64,000 nucleotides of DNA from Robertkochia marina. Its GTDB lineage: Bacteria > Bacteroidota > Bacteroidia > Flavobacteriales > Flavobacteriaceae. The translations under genes and the position numbers were made by a program. Shown piece by piece: positions 1 through 8,744 of this stretch. Every line of letters starts with the position of its first letter. The stretch's first letter is position 1. The stretch covers positions 620,001-684,000 of the forward strand of contig NZ_SSMC01000001.1 of assembly GCF_004799345.1 (NCBI RefSeq). Reading direction: 5' to 3'. A model generated the notes under the pieces. That model worked only from the letters and a program-made list of their open reading frames with translations, did no database searches and was not told the origin of the DNA.

Positions 1-380
1 CGACATCCGGTAACTACCCCGATCGAACTCCCTGAAAGAGCCCAGGTCCCTTCGAGAAGCACTTGCTCCTGGCAGGTTTCCCCGTTTAAGAGTCCGCCCG
101 AATATTTAATGTTACGATCTGTACCGAATTGATATATTGCCACCTGGCTACAGGCGTCAAGCTGAGATAAGAGATCGGTTGACGGATTATCTACATTGTC
201 ATCAGTAAGGTCGATCTCTTCAGAAGCCGTCAAAGCGGTTAATTCCCAGGTGCCGGCAAGGGTTGCTTCATCTTCTGTAAGGGATCCTGAAAAAGGTTGA
301 GGACAAGGCATCTCTTCATCTGTGGTACAGCCTGTCAAAAGAAAAAAGGCGCATACCAACCACATCATAGGTTTAGTCAT
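1..380 (-). CDS. Partial lipocalin-like lipoprotein (3' end beyond window)
   Basis: About 126 codons are visible before the window edge. The N-terminus is a lipoprotein signal: a hydrophobic stretch ending in LLTGC, with the lipidated Cys at residue 18, followed by acidic residues. The mature part contains LAGTWELTAL and later EGTWALSGSS. These G-x-W strands are typical of the small lipocalin-like lipoproteins common in Flavobacteriaceae. The protein probably sits in the outer membrane, and its ligand is unknown. It is transcribed away from the FAD oxidoreductase upstream, with about 90 bases between them. The lipocalin assignment rests on the strand motifs alone and the C-terminus is not visible. 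Confidence 0.6.
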   Translation of the reverse strand, partial: MTKPMMWLVCAFFLLTGCTTDEEMPCPQPFSGSLTEDEATLAGTWELTALTASEEIDLTDDNVDNPSTDLLSQLDACSQVAIYQFGTDRNIKYSGGLLNGETCQEQVLLEGTWALSGSSIGVVTGC

Positions 381-469
381 CGTATTTGGTTTTATGCTAT
401 TATTTGAAAGCTGCAAAAGTACTAAAAACTGTTGCAGGGAAGGACTAAAATGAACTTGAATCAAGGAAA

Positions 470-1642
470 TTAAAGCAATCCGCTGAGTTCCCGACCGGTC
501 TGACTGCCTATGGCCACACCCATACCCCCAAGACGTACCCCGCAAGCTACATTATCAGAGAGCGATTTCAGTACCGGCTCCTTAGAGCTGCCCACTCCCA
601 TGATACCACTCCAACGGGTATCGATCTCAAAAGGAGTATCGGGTAAGATCACATTTTCAAGCAGTTCGATCAACCTGTTTTGTATAAGGGGTGTCATCCC
701 GAAGTCCTCGGTCTGCTCCCCGGAAGGATCCAGGTTTCTCCCCCCACCGAAAAGAATACGGTCATCTATATTTCTGAAGTAATAGTACCCACGGTCCATA
801 TGAAAACTGCCTTTAATACGGAGTTTTTTAATCGGCTTGGTAATCAACACCTGGGCCCGGGCCGGGTACACCTCTTCTCCGGTAATAGCGCCTGCAAAGC
901 CATTGGTGGCCAACATTAATTTTCGGCAATTAAAATCGGTGATACTGGTATTCAGGGCCACTTTACCGTTCAGGTCCTGGAAACCTCTCAGGGTGACCCC
1001 ATAGAGAATGCGCACATCCATTTTGGCACATTTTGCGTACAATGCCTGCATCATTTTACCGGTATTCAATTGACCTTCACAGCGATTAAACAGTAAATGA
1101 GCCTGTACACCTTTAAACCCAAAGTTATTGGGAACTACATCGAACACTCGTTTTCTGAACAGTGGTTTCAATAATTTATTGACACGCTCTCTATGCTCCA
1201 GGCAGGCCGTAAAAAAATCAGAATCTCCTTTTGGAAATAACTCGTATCCGCCGTACTCCTTATAATCTATCGCTCTGTCTCCAAGGGTTTTTCGCAATAA
1301 CTTCACTCCGCGATACCGCTTCTCTACGAGCTCCAACACCTCCTTTTCTGTTCGGGTATTCATGTCGTCAAGCAGTTCTGACAAACTCCCGAAACAGGCA
1401 AACCCGGCATTCTTGGTACTTGCTCCCTGGGGCAACAGACCCCGTTCTAAGACCACCACTCTGGCTTTCGGATGTTTCTCCTTGAGCGATAATGCACAGC
1501 TCAGCCCTACAATACCTGCACCTACAACTACGAAATCAGGGGTGTTAAAATACTCCTGAAACTCCCAATAAGAAAATCCTGAAGCGGGCGTACCGTTCAT
1601 TGAAACCCAGGGGCCGTTTGCTGTGGCTGTTTTCACTTTCAT
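470..1642 (-). CDS. FAD-dependent oxidoreductase, DAO family
   Basis: This 390-residue protein resembles D-amino-acid dehydrogenase/glycine oxidase-type flavoproteins. A Rossmann FAD-binding motif, VVGAGIVGLSCALSL, starts near residue 39 (G41, G43, G46), followed by an acidic residue at the end of the second strand (VVVLERG). The C-terminus carries the usual substrate-domain/FAD closing segment (RWSGIMGVG, then VACGVRLGGMGVAIGS). The 25-35 residues before the Rossmann motif are longer than in most family members. There is no signal peptide, so the enzyme should be cytoplasmic. No neighbour indicates the substrate. The family oxidises amine substrates, but the specific reaction cannot be read from the sequence. 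Confidence 0.8.
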   Translation of the reverse strand: MKVKTATANGPWVSMNGTPASGFSYWEFQEYFNTPDFVVVGAGIVGLSCALSLKEKHPKARVVVLERGLLPQGASTKNAGFACFGSLSELLDDMNTRTEKEVLELVEKRYRGVKLLRKTLGDRAIDYKEYGGYELFPKGDSDFFTACLEHRERVNKLLKPLFRKRVFDVVPNNFGFKGVQAHLLFNRCEGQLNTGKMMQALYAKCAKMDVRILYGVTLRGFQDLNGKVALNTSITDFNCRKLMLATNGFAGAITGEEVYPARAQVLITKPIKKLRIKGSFHMDRGYYYFRNIDDRILFGGGRNLDPSGEQTEDFGMTPLIQNRLIELLENVILPDTPFEIDTRWSGIMGVGSSKEPVLKSLSDNVACGVRLGGMGVAIGSQTGRELSGLL

Positions 1643-1851
1643 ATTCTAAAGATATATAAATCAGGAAAATGGCAAGGGGTTCTTTTAAAATTTTTTCTGA
1701 GTAATTCCTTGATTTACAGCTATTTGCATATTCACATAAAGCGGAGGCGTTTTCAAAAGGAAAATAGCTACGAGGTGAAGCAGATCCCTTCGGCTGCACC
1801 CCTCCTCTTGGAAGTTGGAGGTGAAAGTTCGATATCAAAGATATTTGTGTG

Positions 1852-2394
1852 TTATTCCAACCAGATCCTGTCGAGCTTTAAAGCAAAAGATTCCGCCTTT
1901 TTATTTCCGATAAGAATAGCGATCTCTGCAAGGGATTCTCCCGGAAAATCAGGCATATCCAATCGGTTCCCCCTAAAGGTGGGTACCATCTCCCGAAGGT
2001 TCAGGGCTACTTCCTGCCATTGGCCGGTAGTTTCAAACGGAGCAACATAACTCTGGGGTTCATTCCAGGAAGACTTACACCTGAATTGGTACCGGGTAGG
2101 CTCGCCCTTAACACGCAGATGAATGGTTTTAAAGCGCCTCAGGTCCATGGGAGACAATCGCAGTCGCATAGACGCAAATCCTCCGTTGTTTTCCAGAGAT
2201 ACTGCTCCTGAGAACACCCCATGTCCGTCCTCATCAAGTTCGAGGGAGGCGTCCGATCTGCCACCCATGACCACATCATTCACAATGCTCCACGCATCAA
2301 CTTCTTCCTGCTCTTTAAAATCGTAGATGGTTACTGTTGCCTGCATAGTGATAAACATTAGTAAGATGATCCCTGCGTATGCTAAAAGTTTCAT
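1852..2394 (-). CDS. CIA30 family protein, exported
   Basis: This 180-residue protein matches the CIA30 (NDUFAF1-like) beta-sandwich fold. The hallmark stretch WSIVNDVVMGGRSDA lies near residues 35-49, followed by FSGAVSLENNGGFAS, and it ends with a typical LKLDRIWLE strand. The first roughly 20 residues are hydrophobic and look like a signal peptide (LLAYAGIILLMFITMQA). Mitochondrial members help assemble complex I. Bacterial members are mostly uncharacterised and may be carbohydrate-binding-like. Nothing nearby suggests a respiratory role. The family call is secure and the function is unknown. Confidence 0.82.
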   Translation of the reverse strand: MKLLAYAGIILLMFITMQATVTIYDFKEQEEVDAWSIVNDVVMGGRSDASLELDEDGHGVFSGAVSLENNGGFASMRLRLSPMDLRRFKTIHLRVKGEPTRYQFRCKSSWNEPQSYVAPFETTGQWQEVALNLREMVPTFRGNRLDMPDFPGESLAEIAILIGNKKAESFALKLDRIWLE

Positions 2395-2460
2395 AGGTAT
2401 AAGTTACGATAATTTGGGATTGGGTGGTTGCTACAGTTTGCATTAGCAATCTAGTATTCT

Positions 2461-2600
2461 GGCTCCCCACCCTGGATAGGGAGGGGTGGATCGAGACAAA
2501 GTCTCGAGACGGGGCGGGTTGATTCAGGGTAGCTATAATAACAACCCCTTCCGTCAAAACCTCCGGCTTTGACACCTTCCCCTAACCAGGGGAAGGAGCC
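2461..2600. repeat. R1 palindromic element, short form
   Basis: This is a 140-bp non-coding element with inverted ends GGCTCC and GGAGCC. The left arm is CCCCACCCTGGATAGGGAG, the centre CGAGACAAAGTCTCGAGACG, and the right arm CCTTCCCCTAACCAGGGGA. The same layout occurs at seven other places in the window. It contains no ORF and no transposase. It lies between the CIA30 gene and the accC terminator. Confidence 0.85.
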
Positions 2601-2625
2601 CATCGTTAATGCAATACTGTAATTA

Positions 2626-2667
2626 GGAGATCGCCACAGTTTGCAAAGCAAACTTCGCGAAGACGAC
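2626..2667. repeat. P2 hairpin element
   Basis: The conserved left flank GGAGATCGCCAC and right flank TCGCGAAGACGA enclose a hairpin with arms AGTTTGC and GCAAACT. This is one of at least eleven copies in the window that share flanks but differ in hairpin arms. It is followed by a short degenerate word repeat (cctcgtaac / cccataac / cttataac). Confidence 0.85.
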
Positions 2668-2706
2668 CACTTCATAACCTCGTAACCCCATAACCTTATA
2701 ACTAAA

Positions 2707-2730
2707 AAGCCCCGCTGTTGGGCGGGGCTT
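2707..2730 (-). terminator. Terminator after accC (probably bidirectional)
   Basis: A 9-bp perfect stem (AAGCCCCGC/GCGGGGCTT) with a 6-base loop lies directly after the accC stop codon. It is flanked by T-runs on both strands, so it could end transcription from either direction. Confidence 0.9.
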
Positions 2731-2734
2731 TTTT

Positions 2735-4087
2735 TTATTCTTGTACTTCAGGTTTCATTTTGAAGTCTTCCATAAACTTGGTGGTGTAGTTCCCTGCTAT
2801 ATAATCAGGGTGATCCATCAATTGTCTGTGGAAAGGGATCGTAGTTTTTATACCTTCGATCACGAACTCATCCAGGGCACGCTTCATTTTATGAATGGCC
2901 TCCTCCCTGGTTTGGGCGGTGGTAATGAGTTTTGCGATCATAGAGTCGTAGTTTGGTGGAATAATATACCCGCTGTAAACGTGGGTATCCAAACGAACTC
3001 CGTGTCCTCCCGGTGCGTGAAGGGTTGTAATTCTTCCCGGCGACGGACGGAAGTCATTGTAAGGATCTTCTGCGTTGATACGACATTCTATAGAATGCAG
3101 TTTAGGGGTATAGTTTTTTCCTGAGATCGGCACTCCTGCGGCAACAAGGATCTGCTCACGAATCAGGTCATAGTCAATAACCTGCTCGGTGATCGGGTGT
3201 TCTACCTGGATCCTGGTATTCATTTCCATGAAATAGAAATTACGGTGTTTATCTACCAGGAATTCCACGGTTCCGGCTCCTTCATACTTGATGTATTCGG
3301 CAGCTTTCACAGCGGCTTTCCCCATGGCATCACGCAATTCGTCGGTCATGAACGGAGAAGGTGTTTCTTCAGTCAGTTTTTGGTGTCTGCGCTGTACAGA
3401 ACAGTCTCTTTCAGAAAGGTGACACGCTTTACCGAACTGATCACCCACGATCTGGATCTCGATATGGCGAGGCTCTTCGATAAGCTTCTCCATATACATC
3501 CCATCATTTCCGAAGGCAGCACCGGCTTCCTGCTTGGCACTTTCAAAGGCTTTTTGCAGATCTTCTTCTTTCCATACGGCACGCATCCCTTTTCCTCCAC
3601 CTCCGGCAGTAGCCTTCAGCATCACAGGATAGCCCATTTCTTTAGCCAGGGCCTTGGTCTGCTTAAAGTCTTTCAGCAATCCGTCACTACCGGGAATGGT
3701 AGGTACGTTTGCTTCTTTCATGGTAGCCTTGGCCGTAGCCTTATCTCCCATACGTTCGATCTGTTCAGGAGATGCTCCGATAAATTTTATCCCGTGTTCA
3801 CGACAGATCCTTGAGAAGTTTGCATTCTCAGAAAGGAAACCGTAACCGGGGTGAATTGCATCTGCATTGGTGATCTCTGCAGCGGCAATGATATGGGCAA
3901 TTTTAAGATAGGAATCTTTAGAAGGTGGCGGACCGATACAAACGGCCTCATCGGCAAAACGCACATGAAGACTCTCAGCATCGGCAGTAGAATAGACCGC
4001 CACGGTCTTTATCCCCATCTCCTTACAGGTTCTGATCACGCGCAGGGCGATCTCTCCTCTGTTGGCAATTAGTATCTTTTTAAACAT
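2735..4087 (-). CDS. accC: Biotin carboxylase, acetyl-CoA carboxylase subunit
   Basis: The enzyme catalyses ATP-dependent carboxylation of biotin on BCCP, the first half-reaction of acetyl-CoA carboxylase and the committed step of fatty-acid synthesis. At 450 residues it has the usual family length. It shows the N-terminal biotin-carboxylase domain ([16 protein letters not shown]), the ATP-grasp glycine loop [10 protein letters not shown], and the catalytic segment [17 protein letters not shown]. The C-terminal domain contains ECRINAEDP. It is the last gene of the fabH-accB-accC group, 93 bases after accB, and is closed by a strong terminator. The carboxyltransferase subunits are not in the window. 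Confidence 0.97.
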   Translation of the reverse strand: MFKKILIANRGEIALRVIRTCKEMGIKTVAVYSTADAESLHVRFADEAVCIGPPPSKDSYLKIAHIIAAAEITNADAIHPGYGFLSENANFSRICREHGIKFIGASPEQIERMGDKATAKATMKEANVPTIPGSDGLLKDFKQTKALAKEMGYPVMLKATAGGGGKGMRAVWKEEDLQKAFESAKQEAGAAFGNDGMYMEKLIEEPRHIEIQIVGDQFGKACHLSERDCSVQRRHQKLTEETPSPFMTDELRDAMGKAAVKAAEYIKYEGAGTVEFLVDKHRNFYFMEMNTRIQVEHPITEQVIDYDLIREQILVAAGVPISGKNYTPKLHSIECRINAEDPYNDFRPSPGRITTLHAPGGHGVRLDTHVYSGYIIPPNYDSMIAKLITTAQTREEAIHKMKRALDEFVIEGIKTTIPFHRQLMDHPDYIAGNYTTKFMEDFKMKPEVQE

Positions 4088-4180
4088 AGGTTTTCATGTT
4101 TTAAATTCGCACAAACAACCACACACTGGCAGGGTTTCCCGAAAATGGGAATAACACAGGTGCAGGTTATAAGTTCTCGA

Positions 4181-4678
4181 TTAAGATGGGTCAACCAGGA
4201 ATAATGGCTGATCAAATTCTACTGGAGAGGCATCGTCAACAAGAACTTTGACGATCTTACCACTCATTTCACTTTCGATCTCATTGAAGAGCTTCATGGC
4301 TTCAATAACACAAAGTACATCTCCGGTAGCAATGGTATCACCAACCTCTACAAAGGCAGGTTTGTCCGGAGAAGGTTTTCTATAGAAGGTACCAATGATA
4401 GGCGACTTGATAGTAACATACTTACTATTTTCATCAGAGGCAGCAGCAGTAGCTTCTGCAGCGGCGGCCGGAGCAGAAGGCGCTGCAGCGGGCTGAGCAG
4501 GAGCCTGAGCTACAGGCTGACCCATTGGAATATGTTGCACATAAGTCGTAGCTTCTCCTTTCTTCTCATCAGATATGGTCTTGATAGTGATCTTCACATC
4601 CTCCATCTCAAGCTTTACTTCGCTTGCTCCGGATTTTGCCACGAATTTGATCAAACTTTGAATTTCTTTTAAATCCAT
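4181..4678 (-). CDS. accB: Biotin carboxyl carrier protein (BCCP)
   Basis: BCCP carries biotin between the carboxylase and carboxyltransferase parts of acetyl-CoA carboxylase. The 165-residue protein has an N-terminal interaction segment (about 1-45), an Ala/Pro-rich flexible linker (about 55-80) and a C-terminal biotinyl domain. The biotinylation motif EAMKL places the modified lysine at K129. The thumb region before it (IIGTFYRKPSPD) is typical of acetyl-CoA carboxylase BCCPs. The gene lies 27 bases after fabH and upstream of accC, all on the minus strand. Confidence 0.97.
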   Translation of the reverse strand: MDLKEIQSLIKFVAKSGASEVKLEMEDVKITIKTISDEKKGEATTYVQHIPMGQPVAQAPAQPAAAPSAPAAAAEATAAASDENSKYVTIKSPIIGTFYRKPSPDKPAFVEVGDTIATGDVLCVIEAMKLFNEIESEMSGKIVKVLVDDASPVEFDQPLFLVDPS

Positions 4679-4705
4679 GATTACTCTGTTAGATTAGTGT
4701 GTTTG

Positions 4706-5701
4706 TTAAGAGTTGTATGCCCATTTCAGGTAGATCGACCCCCAGGTAAATCCGCCTCCAAATGCAGCAAAAATTAAGTTATCTCCTTTTTTAAGTTGTT
4801 TTTCGTAATCTGCCAGTAACAAGGGCAGGGTAGCAGAGGTGGTGTTCCCATATTTATAGATATTGATCATCACCTTTTCTTCTTCCAATCCCATTCTGTT
4901 GGCAGTGGCATCTATGATACGCTTGTTCGCCTGGTGAGGCACCAGCCATTGCACATCGTCTTTTGTAAGTTCATTACGTTCCATGATGCGGGCAGAAACA
5001 TCGGCCATATTAGAGACGGCGTATTTAAATACGTTCTTTCCGTCCTGGAATACGTAGTGTTTCTTTTCTTTAACGGTGGCTTCACTTGCAGGAAGGATAG
5101 ACCCTCCGGCTTCGATCTTCAGAAACTCTCTTCCGATACCGTCACTTCTCAGGATCTCATCCTGAACACCTAAACCTTCTTCATTGGGCTCAAATAGCAC
5201 AGCCCCTGCACCATCACCAAAAATGATACAGGTAGCCCGGTCTGTATAATCAATGATGGACGACATTTTGTCGGCTCCGATCAATAATACTTTTTTATAG
5301 CGTCCGCTCGCAATGTAAGCTGAGGCGGTTGACATTCCGTATAGAAAACTGGAGCAAGCCGCTTGCAGGTCGAAAGAAAAGGCATTAACAGCCCCGATCT
5401 GGCTGGCCACATAGGTTGCGGTAGCTGCCACGGGCATATCGGGCGTAGCCGAAGCCACGATGACCATATCAATTTCTTCCGGATTCAGACCGCTTTTTTG
5501 CATCAGGTCTTCAGCGGCTTTGATGGCCATAAAAGAGGTGCCTTTGCCCTCTCCTTTTAGGATACGTCGTTCCTTGATACCGGTTCTTGTTGTTATCCAC
5601 TCGTCATTAGTGTCAACCATGGTCTCAAGTTCCTTATTGGTCAGCACATAATCGGGAACATAAGCCCCCACAGCAGTGATCGCTGCTTTAAGTTCATTCA
5701 T
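4706..5701 (-). CDS. fabH: 3-oxoacyl-ACP synthase III
   Basis: FabH condenses acetyl-CoA (or a branched-chain acyl-CoA) with malonyl-ACP to start fatty-acid synthesis. With the start at MNELKAAI the protein has 331 residues, the normal length; an in-frame start 135 bases upstream would add an unrelated tail and cross a terminator, so I rejected it. The catalytic triad is visible: C116 in QAACSSF, H256 in VPHQANK and N286 in YKYGNTT. It is the first gene of the fabH-accB-accC unit, separated from rpmF by a hairpin terminator, so it probably has its own promoter plus read-through from the pdxA side. Confidence 0.97.
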   Translation of the reverse strand: MNELKAAITAVGAYVPDYVLTNKELETMVDTNDEWITTRTGIKERRILKGEGKGTSFMAIKAAEDLMQKSGLNPEEIDMVIVASATPDMPVAATATYVASQIGAVNAFSFDLQAACSSFLYGMSTASAYIASGRYKKVLLIGADKMSSIIDYTDRATCIIFGDGAGAVLFEPNEEGLGVQDEILRSDGIGREFLKIEAGGSILPASEATVKEKKHYVFQDGKNVFKYAVSNMADVSARIMERNELTKDDVQWLVPHQANKRIIDATANRMGLEEEKVMINIYKYGNTTSATLPLLLADYEKQLKKGDNLIFAAFGGGFTWGSIYLKWAYNS

Positions 5702-5827
5702 AATCCGTTGGGTTTGAATCCTAAAACATGCAAAAATCGATAAAAATTTGTTGAAATTACTAATTTTTATCTGAAACAAGGCGCAAAATACTTGGTTTTT
5801 GGCCGATAGAAAAATTTTAATAAAAAA

Positions 5828-5849
5828 AACTCCCACTTCCGTGAGAGTT
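5828..5849 (-). terminator. Terminator/attenuator between rpmF and fabH
   Basis: Read on the minus strand this is a 9-bp stem (AACTCTCAC/GTGGGAGTT, one T-G wobble) with a GGAA tetraloop, followed by eight T residues. It sits just after the rpmF stop and about 125 bases before fabH, where it can uncouple ribosomal-protein expression from fatty-acid synthesis. Confidence 0.85.
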
Positions 5850-5872
5850 CCTATTTTATCCGAGTATTTTCC

Positions 5873-6070
5873 TTACGCTACCTCTTCAGCCGAGTTATCG
5901 ATAAGTACCTGGCCTCTGTAATAAAGCTTACCTTCGTGCCAGTGCGCTCTGTGATAAACATGCGCCTCTCCGGTAGTAGGATCAACAGCAATCTGAGGAG
6001 CAGTCGCCTTATAATGCGTTCTTCTCTTATCTCTTCTGGTGCTGGACTGTCTTCTTTTAGGATGTGCCAT
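5873..6070 (-). CDS. rpmF: 50S ribosomal protein L32
   Basis: This is a 65-residue basic protein beginning [17 protein letters not shown], the canonical bL32 start, followed by a CxxC-less core (Bacteroidota L32 often lacks the zinc cysteines). It follows the DUF177 gene by nine bases. Coupling of DUF177 (YceD), rpmF and fabH is conserved across many bacteria and links ribosome and lipid synthesis. Confidence 0.97.
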   Translation of the reverse strand: MAHPKRRQSSTRRDKRRTHYKATAPQIAVDPTTGEAHVYHRAHWHEGKLYYRGQVLIDNSAEEVA

Positions 6071-6079
6071 TTTTAAATC

Positions 6080-6616
6080 TTATTTATCCGTTAATAGTTT
6101 CTTCAGTGTGTCCCAACGCGGATCTGTATCCCCGTCATTATTTTTGTTCTCTTCCTTCGGTTGAAATTCTTCAAGCTTTTGCAATAATTCACTGGAGAGC
6201 GTTCCGTCTTTTACCCCGGGATGCACCCTTTTGGCAGGAACGGCCAATACGATCATTTCGTATATGTACTGCGCTACATTGATCTGGTGTTCTCCGTGAG
6301 GAATAATGAGCAATTCTTCATTCTCATCATTGTATTCTTCACCAAATTTCACCACCAGGTGAAGGTTGCCCTCTACCGGCTGATCAAAAGGCTCATCAGT
6401 AAGATCACAAGGTACATTCACCACCCCGTCTACCTTAAAACTGAGCTCCAGCATATTGCTTTTTTTATCCATCACGAGGTTTACCTTCAGCGTGGCCTCA
6501 GCAAACTCGTCATAGTTAAAAGCTTCAAAGAACGTCTTGTCAATTTGATAATCAAACCGGTGTTTTCCAAGTTTCAACCCCACAAAAGGAATATCGAACT
6601 CCTTTAACTGCTTCAT
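6080..6616 (-). CDS. DUF177 (YceD-like) protein
   Basis: This cytoplasmic protein of about 178 residues belongs to the YceD/DUF177 family, which lies immediately upstream of rpmF in most bacteria; plant and bacterial members are implicated in 23S rRNA accumulation. The start MKQLKEFDIPFVGLKLG is typical of the Bacteroidota branch; a start three codons upstream is possible. The middle has the expected CDLTDEPFDQPVEG segment. The C-terminus is acidic and ends DPRWDTLKKLLTDK, also typical. It is the second gene after pdxA in the transcription unit. Confidence 0.9.
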   Translation of the reverse strand: MKQLKEFDIPFVGLKLGKHRFDYQIDKTFFEAFNYDEFAEATLKVNLVMDKKSNMLELSFKVDGVVNVPCDLTDEPFDQPVEGNLHLVVKFGEEYNDENEELLIIPHGEHQINVAQYIYEMIVLAVPAKRVHPGVKDGTLSSELLQKLEEFQPKEENKNNDGDTDPRWDTLKKLLTDK

Positions 6617-6714
6617 TTTAAACATCAGTTTTGAGTGCCATCTCCTTAAGGATAAGGCGGGTGCAAAGATATAAATTTTTATGAATCATAATAATGTTAT
6701 CAACTTTTTTTTGT

Positions 6715-7761
6715 TCATAACTTGCCCTTGGCTTTTTGGAGCGGATTTGCAGTGATCTCCTTGTATTCTTCGCGGCTTCTGAAAACCTGCATGGCAGTAA
6801 AAACCGCCTCCTTGAACGAATGGTGATCAGCCTTTCCTTTTCCGGCCATATCAAAGGCAGTACCATGATCGGGAGAGGTGCGTACACGACTCAGTCCTGC
6901 CGTATAATTGACCCCATTACCAAAACTCAGGGTCTTAAAAGGTATGAGCCCCTGGTCATGGTAGGCCGCTACCACGGCGTCGAATTGTTTGTAAGCTCCG
7001 CTTCCGAAAAAGCTATCGGCAGAATACGGACCGTACACCAACATTCCCTCTTCGTGTAACTTCTGCAGGGTGGGTCTCATGACCTCATCGTCTTCCTTCC
7101 CGATAACACCCTGGTCGCCGGAGTGCGGATTGATACCCAATACGGCAATTTTAGGGCGACGAATCCTGAAATCCTTTAATAAGGAATCATGGATGATGGT
7201 GACTTTTTTCCTGATCAACTCTGGCGTAATATGATCGGCCACGTCCTTTACCGGAACGTGATCGGTAAGCAATCCTACCCTGAGGTCATCGGTTACCATA
7301 AACATAAGGGCATCTCCTTCCAGCTCTTTGGCCAGGTAATCGGTATGCCCCGGAAATTTAAAATCGTCACTCTGAATATTGTGCTTATTGATAGGGGCCG
7401 TTACAAGAACATCTACCTCCTCCTTTTTCAAAGCCTCCACAGCGGCCTTCAATGACAACAAGGCGTATTTACCACCTTCTTCGGTTTCTTTGCCGGGCTC
7501 AATATTTGGAGTCTCCTTCCAGACATTAACCACATTGAACTTGCCGTGTACCGCATTATCCGCGCGATCTATACCCTGGTAGATCACATCGAGCTTGAGC
7601 AGCTTTTTCTGGAAAGACATCACCTTGGTAGATCCGAAGATAACCGGGGTGCAAAGCTCCAGCATACGTGCATCTTCAAAAGTCTTTAAAATGATCTCAC
7701 TGCCAATGCCGTTCAGATCGCCTATAGATATTCCAACTTTAATACGTTCTTCGCTTTTCAT
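6715..7761 (-). CDS. pdxA: 4-hydroxythreonine-4-phosphate dehydrogenase
   Basis: PdxA oxidises 4-phosphohydroxy-L-threonine in the DXP-dependent route to pyridoxal 5'-phosphate. The 348-residue protein has the expected length. It shows GISIGDLNGIGSEI at the N-terminus, the metal-ligand histidines in PGHTDYLAKEL, AAYHDQGLIPFK and TSPDHGTAFD, and GINPHSGDQGVIG in the nucleotide-binding region. It is the first gene of the minus-strand run that continues with DUF177 and rpmF. It is divergent from riboflavin synthase, with a 124-base shared promoter region. Confidence 0.96.
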   Translation of the reverse strand: MKSEERIKVGISIGDLNGIGSEIILKTFEDARMLELCTPVIFGSTKVMSFQKKLLKLDVIYQGIDRADNAVHGKFNVVNVWKETPNIEPGKETEEGGKYALLSLKAAVEALKKEEVDVLVTAPINKHNIQSDDFKFPGHTDYLAKELEGDALMFMVTDDLRVGLLTDHVPVKDVADHITPELIRKKVTIIHDSLLKDFRIRRPKIAVLGINPHSGDQGVIGKEDDEVMRPTLQKLHEEGMLVYGPYSADSFFGSGAYKQFDAVVAAYHDQGLIPFKTLSFGNGVNYTAGLSRVRTSPDHGTAFDMAGKGKADHHSFKEAVFTAMQVFRSREEYKEITANPLQKAKGKL

Positions 7762-7885
7762 GTAACCAGAAGTTTTCGGTCGTTCAGTTTAGGGGTAGTC
7801 ATGAGTTGTTCACAGCTTTCGCTATCTTTACCATTCCAAAAAACAGGACCGCCGTTAACGGCAAATTTAACCAAATTAAATCAGA

Positions 7886-8476
7886 ATGTTCACAGGCATT
7901 ATAGAAGAGTTAGGTACGATCACCAAACTTGAAAAAGAAAAAGAAAATCTCCACATACATATTAAAAGCGCCATCACCGGCGAATTAAAAATTGACCAAA
8001 GCGTAGCCCACAATGGCGTTTGCCTGACCGTGGTCGGCATCGAGGGCGACACCTATGTGGTTACCGCCATCCGGGAAACCCTGAACAAAACGGCTATCGG
8101 CCAATGGCAGGTGGACGACCAGGTAAACCTGGAGCGCGCCATGAAGATGGGCGCAAGACTTGACGGCCACATTGTGCAGGGACATGTAGATCAAACCGGC
8201 ACCTGTACAGACATCGCTGAAGAAGATGGCAGCTGGCGATTTACCTTCTCTTATGACCCTTCAAAAAGCAATGTGACCATAGAAAAAGGATCCATCACCA
8301 TAGACGGGACCAGCCTTACCGTGGTCGACTCCGGAAAAGACCATTTCAGCGTGGCCATTATTCCTTATACCTATGAGCATACCATTTTTAAACATTACAA
8401 GGTGGGCACCAAAGTCAACCTGGAGTTTGATGTGGTTGGAAAATATGTGGCGAGGATCATGGAGTTGAGGGACTAG
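7886..8476 (+). CDS. ribE: Riboflavin synthase
   Basis: This enzyme dismutates two 6,7-dimethyl-8-ribityllumazine molecules to riboflavin. The 196-residue protein has two lumazine-binding repeats (about 1-95 and 96-190). It opens with MFTGIIEELGTI and contains GHIVQGHVDQTG at the start of the second barrel and GTSLTVVD within it. The gene stands alone. I saw no FMN riboswitch upstream, only a near-consensus TATCTTTA element in the divergent region shared with pdxA. The alpha-type product is sometimes named ribC; I use ribE. Confidence 0.96.
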   Translation: MFTGIIEELGTITKLEKEKENLHIHIKSAITGELKIDQSVAHNGVCLTVVGIEGDTYVVTAIRETLNKTAIGQWQVDDQVNLERAMKMGARLDGHIVQGHVDQTGTCTDIAEEDGSWRFTFSYDPSKSNVTIEKGSITIDGTSLTVVDSGKDHFSVAIIPYTYEHTIFKHYKVGTKVNLEFDVVGKYVARIMELRD

Positions 8477-8744
8477 CCTGCTTCCCGCAGGCAAGTTTGA
8501 GGAACGAGTTTGCCAACCTTCGCTAAAGCTACGGTCGGTAAAAAGGGACGAGAGTGGTCTTACCGAAAGCGGGAGAGATGATAAATTGTAAATGGTAGAT
8601 TGTAGATGGGGTTTTTACAGCAGACTATTTTTCTTTTCCCCTCCCTAAAGGGCGGAAAAATAGTCTACACCTAACTCCACCTAATTAATATTTCACAACC
8701 CATCATTCATCATTCATAATTCATAATTAATTTCGCAGGAATCA
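8477..8744. other. Gap between ribE and the OmpA gene with word repeats
   Basis: No gene is visible. The gap holds a small palindrome (GCCTGCTTCCCGCAGGCAAG), P3-like fragments ('cttcgctaaagctacgg'), a 'gataaattgtaaatgg' word block, and near 8700-8730 a degenerate repeat of 'cattcataatt'. These are the same sequence classes found in most other gaps of the window. Confidence 0.6.

Noticed and set aside
3197-3814. Long plus-strand ORF opposite accC
   Set aside because: It is the antisense shadow of a strongly conserved gene; the translated sequence has no domain or start signals.
5702-5836. N-terminal extension of FabH by 45 residues
   Set aside because: It would start inside the rpmF terminator region, and the family start is MNELKAAI.
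7762-7885. FMN riboswitch upstream of riboflavin synthase
   Set aside because: The 124-base spacer is too short and lacks the conserved FMN-aptamer segments.
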